Under the pieces are notes generated by a model, which did no database searches, was not told where the DNA came from, and was given only the letters and a program-made list of their open reading frames with translations. From assembly GCA_903843315.1 (NCBI GenBank), contig CAIMPQ010000186.1, positions 1 through 20,128 of the forward strand: DNA of 20,128 bases, in the 5' to 3' direction. This DNA is from an uncultured beta proteobacterium. Its GTDB lineage: Bacteria > Pseudomonadota > Gammaproteobacteria > Burkholderiales > Burkholderiaceae. Made by a program: the position numbers and the translations under genes. This document shows, piece by piece, positions 8,391-16,787 of this stretch (position 1 is the stretch's first letter; each line of letters begins with the position of its first letter).

Positions 8391-9461
8391 TTATGCCAAT
8401 GCCGCAACAACTGCATCACCCATTTGGACAGTGCTTACCTTTTGAGTACCTTCTGTATAAATGTCTGCAGTACGCAAGCCTTGCGCTAATACTTTTTGCA
8501 CAGCCTTTTCAATGCGCTCCGCTTCTGCAGGCATTCCTAAGGAATAACGTAACATCATTGCTGCCGACAAAATAGTCGCCAATGGATTAGCAATGCCTTT
8601 GCCAGCGATATCCGGGGCAGAACCATGGCTTGGCTCATATAAGCCTTTGTTGTTCTTATCTAGGGAGGCTGAAGGCAGCATACCGATAGAGCCCGTGAGC
8701 ATTGCCGCCTCATCAGACAGAATATCGCCAAAAAGATTGCCAGTAACCACCACATCAAATGCTTTAGGTGCTTTAACCAACTGCATCGCCGCATTATCTA
8801 CATACATATGGGATAACTCTACATCCGGATACTCTTTGGCAATCCGAATCATCACCTCACGCCAAAGCTGTGAGGTTTCCAAAACATTTGCCTTATCAAC
8901 ACTGCATACTTTTTTGCTACGCTTACGCGCTGCTTCAAATGCAACACGACCAATCCGCTCTACCTCAGGCTCGCTGTAGTGCATGGTGTCAAAACCTTCG
9001 CGCGCACCCTTAAATAAAGGTAATTCAGAAGTACGTATTCCACGTGGCTGTCCAAAATAAATATCGCCATTCAGTTCACGAACAATCAAAATATCTAAGC
9101 CCCCAATAATTTCTGGCTTGAGACTAGATGCAGCGGTGAGTTCTGGATAACAAATGGCTGGCCTGAAATTGGCAAATAACTCCAGGTGTTTACGCAATCC
9201 TAAGATCGCCTGCTCTGGACGCAGTTCGCGTGCGAGGGTGTCGTACTTCCAATCCCCTACTGCACCAAACAAAATAGCATCGGCTTTTTTGGCCAACTCA
9301 AGAGTGGCTGGCGGTAAGGGATGACCTGAGATATCGTAGGCAGCGCCACCGACTGGAGCTTCCTCTAGATCAAACTTGGGACCGAGTGCGTTTAATACTC
9401 GAACGGCTTGAGCAACGATTTCCGGACCGATGCCATCGCCCGGGAGAACTGCAATTTTCAT
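8391..9461 (-). CDS. leuB: 3-Isopropylmalate dehydrogenase
   Basis: Oxidises and decarboxylates 3-isopropylmalate to 2-oxoisocaproate with NAD+ in leucine synthesis. The 356 residues contain substrate-binding R90, R100 and R128, the catalytic Y135 / K190 pair, the metal-binding aspartates D222, D246 and D250, and the ICDH/IPMDH family signature beginning NLFGDILSDE at 242. GDGIGPE (8-14) is the standard N-terminal block. The ATG has a clear AAAGG about 6-8 bases upstream. It follows leuD by 23 bp. Confidence 0.98.
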   Translation of the reverse strand: MKIAVLPGDGIGPEIVAQAVRVLNALGPKFDLEEAPVGGAAYDISGHPLPPATLELAKKADAILFGAVGDWKYDTLARELRPEQAILGLRKHLELFANFRPAICYPELTAASSLKPEIIGGLDILIVRELNGDIYFGQPRGIRTSELPLFKGAREGFDTMHYSEPEVERIGRVAFEAARKRSKKVCSVDKANVLETSQLWREVMIRIAKEYPDVELSHMYVDNAAMQLVKAPKAFDVVVTGNLFGDILSDEAAMLTGSIGMLPSASLDKNNKGLYEPSHGSAPDIAGKGIANPLATILSAAMMLRYSLGMPAEAERIEKAVQKVLAQGLRTADIYTEGTQKVSTVQMGDAVVAALA

Positions 9462-9484
9462 GAAAGACCTTTAACTCTGCAAAA

Positions 9485-10132
9485 TTAGGGCAATTGTGTC
9501 GCAAGCCAAGGCATCTTCAGAATGCGCTCAGCTTCATAAGCCTTGATTTTATCTGCATGTTGCAGGGTTAAGCCAATATCGTCCAAGCCATTAAGGAGAC
9601 AGTACTTTCTAAATGGGGCTACTTCGAAGCTATAGGTCTTGTTATCCGGTGCAATCACTTCCTGACGTTCAAGGTCAATAGTGAGCTCAAAGCCATTAAA
9701 TGCCATGGTTTCATTAAAAAGGTGATCTACCTGCTGCTCTGAGAGCACGATGGGCAGAAGGCCATTTTTAAAGCAATTGTTGTAGAAAATATCGGCAAAA
9801 CTAGGGGCAATGACCGCTCTAAAACCAAATTGATCCAAAGCCCAAGGCGCATGTTCACGGGAGCTTCCGCAACCAAAGTTTTTACGCGCCAGAAGAATTC
9901 CTGCGCCTTTATAGCGAGCTTGATTGAGAACAAAATCTGGATTAATGGGGCGATTAGTGCAATCTTGGCCTGGCTCGCCATGATCCAAGTAGCGCCATTC
10001 ATCAAACAGGTTTTGGCCAAAGCCCGTCTTTTTAATGGACTTCAGAAACTGTTTTGGAATGATGGCATCGGTATCCACGTTCTCGCGATTAAGCGGAGCA
10101 ACTAAACCTTTGTATACCGTAAATTTATCCAT
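9485..10132 (-). CDS. leuD: 3-Isopropylmalate dehydratase small subunit
   Basis: Swivel-domain subunit of isopropylmalate isomerase, partner of LeuC in converting 2- to 3-isopropylmalate. The 215 residues are typical of the longer proteobacterial LeuD. They carry NVDTDAIIPKQFLK (18-31) and the substrate-loop motif GCGSSREHAPWAL (87-99). The ATG at 10132 has only a weak ribosome site. The gene is separated from leuC by a small lipoprotein gene instead of being immediately adjacent. Confidence 0.97.
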   Translation of the reverse strand: MDKFTVYKGLVAPLNRENVDTDAIIPKQFLKSIKKTGFGQNLFDEWRYLDHGEPGQDCTNRPINPDFVLNQARYKGAGILLARKNFGCGSSREHAPWALDQFGFRAVIAPSFADIFYNNCFKNGLLPIVLSEQQVDHLFNETMAFNGFELTIDLERQEVIAPDNKTYSFEVAPFRKYCLLNGLDDIGLTLQHADKIKAYEAERILKMPWLATQLP

Positions 10133-10156
10133 GATTCGAGCTTTAACTTTGATTGA

Positions 10157-10363
10157 TTACTTCACAGGAGTAACGACAACATCCTTACCCTTAGTTTGAG
10201 ACTGATTATTTTGTTGGCTTGAGCTAGTGCCCCCCATTGAATTGCCCATATTCTGCAAATCTTTGCCCATACCTTCCATAGTGCTACTGCATGCTGAGAT
10301 GACTAAGCCTGCAATACCAACGATAGTTAATCTGGCAATTAAAGAGATTGGAGAAAATTTCAT
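10157..10363 (-). CDS. Small entericidin-like lipoprotein
   Basis: A 68-residue predicted lipoprotein between leuC and leuD. The ATG at 10363 is preceded by AAAGG about 10 bases upstream and lies 13 bp after the leuC stop; a longer TTG frame from 10402 overlaps leuC and is less likely. The signal peptide has a short basic start, a hydrophobic core (about 8-22) and a good lipobox ISAC with the acylated cysteine at C25. The mature part begins CSSTMEGMGKDLQNMGN, which resembles the entericidin EcnA/EcnB family, followed by a Ser/Gln/Asn-rich tail. M29, M32, L36, M39 and M43 are spaced 3-4-3-4, suggesting a short amphipathic helix. Entericidins in E. coli are small envelope lipoproteins proposed as toxin/antidote. 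Function here is unknown; the family link is by resemblance only. Confidence 0.8.
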   Translation of the reverse strand: MKFSPISLIARLTIVGIAGLVISACSSTMEGMGKDLQNMGNSMGGTSSSQQNNQSQTKGKDVVVTPVK

Positions 10364-10376
10364 GATTGAGATGCCT

Positions 10377-11786
10377 TTAAGAAATTTTACGAACGTCAAC
10401 AAAATGACCTTCGATTGCAGCTGCTGCAGCCATTGCTGGGCTAACTAAATGGGTTCTACCGCCGTTACCTTGGCGACCTTCAAAATTGCGATTCGACGTG
10501 GAAGCACAACGCTCACCCGGCTCTAAGCGATCCGCATTCATGGCTAAACACATTGAGCAACCAGGCTCACGCCATTCAAAGCCTGCGGCCTTGAAGATGC
10601 GATCCAAGCCTTCACGTTCCGCTTGGGCTTTTACCAAACCAGAACCAGGAACTACTAAGGCTAACTTCACATTAGCGGCAACCTTCTTACCAAGGCGATC
10701 AACCACCTTAGCGGCTGCTCGAATATCTTCAATACGGCTATTAGTACAAGAGCCAATAAATACTTTGTCTACAGAGATGCTGCTTAACGGTGTATTTGGA
10801 ATCAGATTCATGTACTCCAAGGCACGCTCCATGGCAGAACGTTTATTTGGATCACGCTCTTTTTCGGGATCAGGTACGCGTTCACTAATAGCGAGCACCA
10901 TTTCTGGAGAAGTACCCCAAGTCACTTGAGGAGCAATCTCCTCTGCACGCAATTCCACTACTGCATCAAATTTTGCATCAGCATCTGAACGCAAGGTTCT
11001 CCAATACTGCATGGCTTGCAACATTGCAGGGCCCTGAGGTGCATAGGGACGTCCTTGAAGATATTCAATCGTGGTTTCATCAACAGCAACAAGGCCAGCT
11101 CTAGCGCCAGCTTCAATTGCCATATTGCAAAGCGTCATGCGACCTTCCATTGAAAGATTACGAATCGCTTCACCTGCAAATTCAATGGTGTAACCCGTCC
11201 CACCAGCAGTGCCGATCTTGCCAATCACTGCTAGGACAATATCTTTAGCGGTAGAGCCTGGTTGCAAACGGCCATCGACTCGTACCAACATATTTTTGCT
11301 CTTTTTCATGAGCAAGGTTTGAGTTGCCAATACATGCTCAACTTCGGAAGTGCCAATGCCGAAGGCTAAAGCTCCGAATGCCCCATGAGTACTGGTATGG
11401 GAGTCTCCGCACACTACTGTCATGCCAGGCAATGTTGCGCCCTGCTCTGGGCCAATGACGTGAACAATCCCCTGGCGGGTATCGTTCATTTTGTAATGGG
11501 TAATACCGAATGCATCACAGTTTTGATCCAAGGTATCTACTTGCAACTTAGAGATCGGATCTGTAATACCTTCAGAACGATCTGTCGTTGGAACGTTGTG
11601 ATCAGAGACCGCTAAATTGGCGGAGATGCGCCAAACGGGACGACCAGCCAAATTTAAACCTTCAAATGCTTGAGGACTGGTTACCTCATGTAGCAACTGA
11701 CGGTCAATATAGATCGTGGCTGTGCCATCCTCTTCAGAGTAAACAACGTGGTCATCCCACAATTTGTCATAAAGCGTACGAGACAT
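10377..11786 (-). CDS. leuC: 3-Isopropylmalate dehydratase large subunit
   Basis: Aconitase-family subunit that carries the 4Fe-4S cluster of isopropylmalate isomerase. The 469 residues have the three cluster cysteines in their usual places: C347 in FIGSCTNSRIED, and C410 and C413 in GCSMCLAMN. The aconitase-type CGDSHTSTHGAFG block is at 126-138. The ATG is supported by AAAGG with a 6-base spacer. It starts only 17 bp after the gltA stop, with no room for a leucine leader peptide or attenuator, so it probably depends on transcription from upstream. Confidence 0.98.
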   Translation of the reverse strand: MSRTLYDKLWDDHVVYSEEDGTATIYIDRQLLHEVTSPQAFEGLNLAGRPVWRISANLAVSDHNVPTTDRSEGITDPISKLQVDTLDQNCDAFGITHYKMNDTRQGIVHVIGPEQGATLPGMTVVCGDSHTSTHGAFGALAFGIGTSEVEHVLATQTLLMKKSKNMLVRVDGRLQPGSTAKDIVLAVIGKIGTAGGTGYTIEFAGEAIRNLSMEGRMTLCNMAIEAGARAGLVAVDETTIEYLQGRPYAPQGPAMLQAMQYWRTLRSDADAKFDAVVELRAEEIAPQVTWGTSPEMVLAISERVPDPEKERDPNKRSAMERALEYMNLIPNTPLSSISVDKVFIGSCTNSRIEDIRAAAKVVDRLGKKVAANVKLALVVPGSGLVKAQAEREGLDRIFKAAGFEWREPGCSMCLAMNADRLEPGERCASTSNRNFEGRQGNGGRTHLVSPAMAAAAAIEGHFVDVRKIS

Positions 11787-11803
11787 GAGTGACCTTTGAA
11801 GCC

Positions 11804-13117
11804 TTATTTACGAACTGAGATATTTGGAACTTTACGCGTTGTTTCACCAACATACAACTGACGTGGACGTCCAATCTTGTACTCAGGATCTGTAATCATT
11901 TCTTCCCACTGAGCAATCCAGCCTACAGTTCTTGCCAAAGCAAAAATACAGGTGAACATTTCTGTTGGAATACCGAGAGCCCGTTGAACGATACCAGAGT
12001 AGAAATCAACGTTTGGATAGAGTTTACGGCTAACAAAATACTCATCTTCCAAAGCAATCTTCTCCAAAGTCATTGCCAATTTGAACAATGGATCATCTTG
12101 TAGACCGAGTTCGCTCAATACTTCATAGCAAGTCTCACGCATCAATTTTGCGCGTGGGTCGAAGTTTTTGTAAACACGGTGGCCAAAGCCCATCAAGCGA
12201 ACGCTAGAGTTCTTGTCTTTTACTTGAGCAATGAATTCATGAATCTTATCAACCCCACCGTTTGCTTGAATTTCATTCAACATCTGCAAGCAAGCTTCAT
12301 TTGCACCGCCGTGAGCTGGGCCCCAAAGGCAAGCAATACCAGCAGAGATAGCAGCAAATGGGTTTGTGCCAGAAGAACCGCATAAGCGAACAGTTGAGGT
12401 AGAAGCATTTTGCTCATGGTCTGCATGCAAGGTAAAGATACGATCCAAAGCACGAACCAATACAGGGTTTACTTTGTATTCTTCACATGGGGTTGCAAAC
12501 ATCATGCGCATAAAGTTTGCGGTGTAAGACAAAGAGTTATCGGGATAGATAAAGGGCTGCCCTACGGAATACTTATAAGCCATCGCAACTAAAGTTGGCA
12601 TCTTCGCAATCAAACGAATTTGCGCTACTTCACGAGCATGTGGCTCACTATAGTCAATCTCATCATGGTAGAACGCAGCCATTGCGCCAACCAAACCCGT
12701 CAATACTGACATTGGATGTGCATCACGGCGGAAGCCACGCAAGAAGAACTGCATTTGCTCATGGACCATCGTGTGGTGCATGACCATATTTTCAAAATCT
12801 TTTTTCTCAGTAGCGTTAGGCAAATCACCGTTGATCAAGAGAAAGCAAACTTCCAAGAAATCACAGTTATTCGCTAAATCTTCAATGGGGTAGCCGCGAT
12901 AGAGCAATTCACCTTTATCGCCATCAATGTAAGTAATTTTGCTATTGCATGAAGCAGTAGAAAGAAAGCCGGAATCGTAAGTGAACTTACCAGTCTGACC
13001 ATAGAGCTTACGAATATCGATTACGTCAGGACCTACTGTCCCTTTGTAAATTGGCAGATCAATATCTGGTGTTCCATCCGAAAACGAGAGTTTTGCTTTG
13101 ATGTCCGATTCAATCAT
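11804..13117 (-). CDS. gltA: Citrate synthase (type II, hexameric class)
   Basis: Condenses acetyl-CoA and oxaloacetate to citrate at the entry to the TCA cycle. The 437 residues align well with E. coli GltA. Catalytic residues are H269 (GPAHGGANE), H313 (GFGHRVYK) and D371 (NVDFYSG), with H234 in HADHEQNAST. The TPCEEY segment (209-214) carries the cysteine that corresponds to the reactive Cys of the NADH-sensitive E. coli enzyme. The ATG has an excellent site, AAGGA with a 6-base spacer. The 82-bp upstream gap (13118-13199) is the widest in the sdh-folC run and may hold a gltA promoter, but I could not pick a convincing one by eye. Confidence 0.98.
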   Translation of the reverse strand: MIESDIKAKLSFSDGTPDIDLPIYKGTVGPDVIDIRKLYGQTGKFTYDSGFLSTASCNSKITYIDGDKGELLYRGYPIEDLANNCDFLEVCFLLINGDLPNATEKKDFENMVMHHTMVHEQMQFFLRGFRRDAHPMSVLTGLVGAMAAFYHDEIDYSEPHAREVAQIRLIAKMPTLVAMAYKYSVGQPFIYPDNSLSYTANFMRMMFATPCEEYKVNPVLVRALDRIFTLHADHEQNASTSTVRLCGSSGTNPFAAISAGIACLWGPAHGGANEACLQMLNEIQANGGVDKIHEFIAQVKDKNSSVRLMGFGHRVYKNFDPRAKLMRETCYEVLSELGLQDDPLFKLAMTLEKIALEDEYFVSRKLYPNVDFYSGIVQRALGIPTEMFTCIFALARTVGWIAQWEEMITDPEYKIGRPRQLYVGETTRKVPNISVRK

Positions 13118-13199
13118 TTCTAATCCTTAGTCATTCAAAATTAAGATTAATACACTATTCGAGCACATGCTTTCACTACTATTGCATCAAAAGGCTGAA

Positions 13200-13469
13200 T
13201 TACTTCTCTCTCAGCTTATGTAATACCGCTTTAAAAGAGTCAGTTTGCAACTCTTTCTCCAGGACTGCCACAGAATCTTTACGACCGATCAAGAGATCCA
13301 TTAAATCGTTGTCTTCTAAGGCCAGTAACTGGCTTAATACTTTTCCCTCTTCTGCGCTTAACTGAGCGCCATAGTGCTCAAAGAAACGTCGCAGAATTAA
13401 ATCATTCTCTAGTAAGCCCCTACGAGCATCACTCTTTAAACGATATAACTCTGCATTTCCGAGGGTCAT
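13200..13469 (-). CDS. sdhE: FAD assembly factor SdhE
   Basis: Small cytoplasmic protein (89 residues; YgfY/CptB/DUF339 family) that promotes covalent attachment of FAD to SdhA. The diagnostic RGxxE motif is present as RGLLE at residues 17-21, followed by the helical DNDLMDLL-type segment near 53-60. The start codon overlaps the sdhB stop in an ATGA arrangement, so it is translationally coupled to the complex it matures. Confidence 0.95.
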   Translation of the reverse strand: MTLGNAELYRLKSDARRGLLENDLILRRFFEHYGAQLSAEEGKVLSQLLALEDNDLMDLLIGRKDSVAVLEKELQTDSFKAVLHKLREK

Positions 13470-14170
13470 ACGGCCCTGCGAACCATCAGCTCCTTGATCT
13501 TGCCAATCGCCTTCGTTGGGTTCAGGTGCTTAGGACATACATCTACGCAATTCATGATCGTATGGCAACGGAATAAACGGTATGGATCTTCTAAATTATC
13601 CAAACGGAGATTGGTTTCTTCGTCGCGGCTATCAGCAATAAAGCGATATGCCTGTAGCAAACCAGCCGGGCCAACAAACTTATCTGGGTTCCACCAGAAG
13701 GATGGGCATGATGTTGAGCATGATGCGCACAAGATGCACTCATACAAACCATTTAACTCTTCACGCTCTTCAGGACTCTGGAGACGCTCCTTTTCAGGAG
13801 GTGGATTGTCGTTTACTAAATAAGGCTTGATAGACAGATATTGCTTAAAGAACAAAGTCATGTCCACAATCAAATCGCGCACTACTGGCAAACCAGGTAA
13901 TGGGCGCAATGTGATGACCTTAGGCAAAGTCAACATATTAGTCAAACATGCCAAACCGTTTTTACCGTTGATGTTCATTGCGTCTGAACCGCAAACACCT
14001 TCACGGCATGAACGACGATAAGAAATAGTTTCGTCTTGTTTCTTCAAGGAAATCAAAGCGTCTAACAACATGCGCTCACCTGTCAGTTCAAGCTCATAAC
14101 GCTCCATGCGGGGTGCAGCATCGACATCTGGATCGTAGCGGTAAATTTCAAATATACGGATATCACTCAT
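13466..14170 (-). CDS. sdhB: Succinate dehydrogenase iron-sulfur subunit
   Basis: Electron-transfer subunit of complex II, carrying electrons from the FAD in SdhA to ubiquinone. The 234 residues contain the 2Fe-2S ligands C55, C60, D63 and C75 (SCREGVCGSD...). They also contain the 4Fe-4S/3Fe-4S ligands C145, C148, C151, C155, C202, C208 and C212. The CPSFWWNPDKF segment after C155 forms part of the quinone site in the E. coli enzyme. ATG start 17 bp after sdhA; overlaps sdhE by 4 bp. Confidence 0.98.
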   Translation of the reverse strand: MSDIRIFEIYRYDPDVDAAPRMERYELELTGERMLLDALISLKKQDETISYRRSCREGVCGSDAMNINGKNGLACLTNMLTLPKVITLRPLPGLPVVRDLIVDMTLFFKQYLSIKPYLVNDNPPPEKERLQSPEEREELNGLYECILCASCSTSCPSFWWNPDKFVGPAGLLQAYRFIADSRDEETNLRLDNLEDPYRLFRCHTIMNCVDVCPKHLNPTKAIGKIKELMVRRAV

Positions 14171-14187
14171 GTTCTATTTCTCTTCGC

Positions 14188-15966
14188 TTAGAAAGTACGT
14201 TCTTTAGGAGGGAAGGACTCAACTGTCAAGGGCTTTAACACAACTGGCTTGTAAGTTAACCTATTGCCTTCGCTATACCAAAGGGTATGCTTCATCCAAT
14301 TGTCATCATCGCGCTCTTGATGATCATCATGTGAGTGTGCACCGCGACTTTCTTTACGAGCAGCTGCAGAGATCATGGTTGCGTTAGCAGTCTCAACCAA
14401 GTTGGCTACTTCCAAAGCTTCAATGCGGGCAGTATTGAAAATCTCCGATTTATCTTTAACCCATAAGTGCTTAGCACGCTCGGTTAACTTTGCCATTTGA
14501 CGAACACCTTCATCCATCAGCTCTTGGTTGCGGAATACGCCAGCGTATTTCTGCATGCACTTACGAATGTCATTGGCTACATCTTGCGCATACTCACCAG
14601 AGGTAGAGTTATCCAGCGCCGCAATGCGTGCCAAAGTTTGCTCGCCAGCATTCGCAGGTAATTTCTTAAACTCACGATTCTTTAGGTTCAAACCAGCAAT
14701 ATGGTTACCAGCTGCGCGACCAAATACCAAGAGATCAAGCAATGAGTTGGTGCCTAAGCGATTAGCGCCATGCACAGAAACACATGAGCATTCACCAATT
14801 GCATACAGTCCATTAACGATTTCATTGTGAATGCCGTTGGCAGGCACAACGACTTGACCATTGATGTTAGTAGGAATACCACCCATCTGATAGTGAATCG
14901 TTGGTACTACGGGGATTGGCTCTTTGGTAACGTCAACGTTAGCAAAGTTAATACCAATCTCATATACCGAAGGCAAACGCTTCATGATCGTCTCGGCGCC
15001 AATGTGCGTCAAATCGAGTACTACATAGTCACCGTTAGGACCGCAACCGCGCCCTTCTTTAATTTCTTGATCCATACAGCGGGATACGAAATCCCGTGGC
15101 GCTAAATCTTTATAGGTTGGCGCATAGCGTTCCATGAAACGCTCACCATCTTTATTACGCAAGATACCACCCTCACCGCGACAGCCTTCTGTCAACAGCA
15201 CACCCGCACCAGCTACGCCAGTTGGGTGGAACTGCCAGAACTCCATATCTTCCAATGGAATACCTGCGCGCGCTGCAAGGCCCATACCGTCACCGGTATT
15301 GATAAACGCGTTAGTAGATGCATCCCAAATACGGCCTGCACCGCCCGTTGCCAAGAGCACTACCTTGGCTTCAAGGATATAAACCTGACCGGTTTCCATT
15401 TCAAGGGCGGTAACACCAACCACATCACCCTCGTCATCACGAATCAAATCTAGCGCCAACCACTCAACGAAGAAATTGGTTTTTGCGCGGACGTTACGTT
15501 GATACAGCGTGTGTAACATCGCATGGCCAGTGCGGTCAGCTGCAGCACAAGCGCGTTGCACGGGTTTCTCGCCGTAGTTTGCAGTATGACCACCAAATGG
15601 ACGCTGATAAATCGTGCCATCTGGATTACGGTCAAAAGGCATACCAAAATGCTCAAGTTCGTAAACTGCTTTGGGAGCTTCACGACACATGAACTCGATG
15701 ACGTCCTGGTCACCTAACCAGTCGGAACCTTTGATCGTGTCGTAAAAGTGATAGTGCCAATTGTCTTCACTCATATTGCCTAAAGACGCGCCAATACCAC
15801 CTTGAGCTGCAACCGTATGTGAACGGGTTGGAAATACTTTGGTTAATACAGCAACATTCAAGCCGGCCTCAGCCAATTGCAAGGAAGCGCGCATACCCGA
15901 GCCACCCGCTCCAACAATCACCGCATCAAAACGGCGGCGTGGCAATGATTTTTGAATTGCAGTCAT
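14188..15966 (-). CDS. sdhA: Succinate dehydrogenase flavoprotein subunit
   Basis: Catalytic subunit that oxidises succinate to fumarate. I chose the ATG at 15966 (592 residues), 4 bp after the sdhD stop; a GTG frame from 16008 would overlap sdhD and add 14 unrelated residues. Seen from this start: Rossmann motif GAGGSG (19-24), flavin-linked histidine H50 in SHTVAAQGG, substrate residues H248 (QFHPTG), H359 (TIHYQMGG) and R403 (GANRLGTNSLL), and the proton-shuttle arginine R291 (APRDFVSR). The C-terminal RGAHSHDD and RDDDNWMKHTLW segments are standard for the family. GGAAAG-type purines lie about 10 bases upstream. Confidence 0.98.
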   Translation of the reverse strand: MTAIQKSLPRRRFDAVIVGAGGSGMRASLQLAEAGLNVAVLTKVFPTRSHTVAAQGGIGASLGNMSEDNWHYHFYDTIKGSDWLGDQDVIEFMCREAPKAVYELEHFGMPFDRNPDGTIYQRPFGGHTANYGEKPVQRACAAADRTGHAMLHTLYQRNVRAKTNFFVEWLALDLIRDDEGDVVGVTALEMETGQVYILEAKVVLLATGGAGRIWDASTNAFINTGDGMGLAARAGIPLEDMEFWQFHPTGVAGAGVLLTEGCRGEGGILRNKDGERFMERYAPTYKDLAPRDFVSRCMDQEIKEGRGCGPNGDYVVLDLTHIGAETIMKRLPSVYEIGINFANVDVTKEPIPVVPTIHYQMGGIPTNINGQVVVPANGIHNEIVNGLYAIGECSCVSVHGANRLGTNSLLDLLVFGRAAGNHIAGLNLKNREFKKLPANAGEQTLARIAALDNSTSGEYAQDVANDIRKCMQKYAGVFRNQELMDEGVRQMAKLTERAKHLWVKDKSEIFNTARIEALEVANLVETANATMISAAARKESRGAHSHDDHQERDDDNWMKHTLWYSEGNRLTYKPVVLKPLTVESFPPKERTF

Positions 15967-15970
15967 CGAA

Positions 15971-16336
15971 TTACACTTTCCACAAAATTTGGACGGCATA
16001 GGCCGCACACGCTACGAGATACAGAACGGTCAACACTTGCAGTGTTAAACGAATGCTGACTGGCTTGATGTAGTCCATCCAGATATCACGCATACCAATC
16101 CAGGCGTGATAAAAAAGGCTAAACAAAGCCAGGAATGTTAAGAGCTTCATGAATTCATTGCTAAACAAGCCAGACCAACCTTCGTAAGTCGCACTGCCGG
16201 TAATGCAATAGTCAATGAGCAACACAATCGTAAACACCACCATCACAATTGCAGTAATACGTTGGATGATCCATTCTTTGAGACCGTAATGAGCGCCTAC
16301 AACTAAGCGCTTTGGTCCAATGTGATAAATAGGCAT
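15971..16336 (-). CDS. sdhD: Succinate dehydrogenase membrane anchor subunit
   Basis: One of the two cytochrome b556 membrane anchors of complex II. The 121 residues have three predicted membrane helices (about 24-44, 62-82 and 97-117). The heme-ligand histidine is H77 in YHAWIGMRDIWMDYIKP; D88 and Y89 match the quinone-site Asp-Tyr pair. The ATG has AAGGA with a 6-base spacer. It sits 31 bp after sdhC and 4 bp before sdhA, the canonical C-D-A-B order. Confidence 0.95.
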   Translation of the reverse strand: MPIYHIGPKRLVVGAHYGLKEWIIQRITAIVMVVFTIVLLIDYCITGSATYEGWSGLFSNEFMKLLTFLALFSLFYHAWIGMRDIWMDYIKPVSIRLTLQVLTVLYLVACAAYAVQILWKV

Positions 16337-16367
16337 GAAATTTCCTTAATAAAGATACGCTTAGCGC

Positions 16368-16787
16368 TTAGTAGAAGCCGAACATTTTGAGACCCACTAC
16401 TGCGGTCAAAGCCAAGCCAAGGCAAAAAACAAAAATGGCTGAACGATTGGCTTCTGTCTTATCTACGCCGATTTCTAAATCCAGCAAGAGGTAGCGGATA
16501 CCAGCACAGAAGTGGTGCAAGAAACACCAGATCAAACCAAGGCAAATAATCTTTACCCAGATATTGCTCGTGATGGCTTGGAACTTTTGGTAACTCAACT
16601 CAGAAGCAAGACTCTGATCAAAGAGATACAAAATAAATGGCAAAAGGAGGAATAAGACTGCTCCGCTGATGCGATGAAGAATAGAAACCTTACCTGCCCA
16701 AGGGAGGCGGTATTTAATTAACTGGGCTAGACCAATATTGCGGTAAACCGGTCTATCTTTTTTTATGTCTTGCTGTGCATCAACCAT
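16368..16787 (-). CDS. sdhC: Succinate dehydrogenase cytochrome b556 subunit
   Basis: Membrane anchor that binds heme b and ubiquinone with SdhD. From the ATG at 16787 the protein has 139 residues; a TTG two codons upstream (16793) is less likely. Family signature KVSILHRISG (33-42) includes S36 and R39, which match quinone-site residues. The heme-ligand histidine is probably H92 in HHFCAGIRYLLLD. Three helices are predicted (about 40-60, 78-100 and 115-137). It is the first gene of the sdh operon, and about 130 bp of non-coding DNA lies upstream before the GntR gene on the same strand. Confidence 0.95.
   Translation of the reverse strand: MVDAQQDIKKDRPVYRNIGLAQLIKYRLPWAGKVSILHRISGAVLFLLLPFILYLFDQSLASELSYQKFQAITSNIWVKIICLGLIWCFLHHFCAGIRYLLLDLEIGVDKTEANRSAIFVFCLGLALTAVVGLKMFGFY

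Noticed and set aside
8593..8979. 128-residue plus-strand open frame opposite leuB
   Set aside because: Antisense to a certain gene and without any family features; treated as chance.
10486..10929. 147-residue plus-strand open frame opposite leuC
   Set aside because: It lies wholly inside a certain gene on the other strand, has no recognisable domain and no ribosome site; a shadow of leuC codon usage.
13186..13215. Possible hairpin (GCTGA/TCAGC) with four T's at the end of sdhE, as a terminator before gltA
   Set aside because: The stem is only 5 bp with a 12-base loop and a short T run, and it overlaps the sdhE stop; too weak to call.
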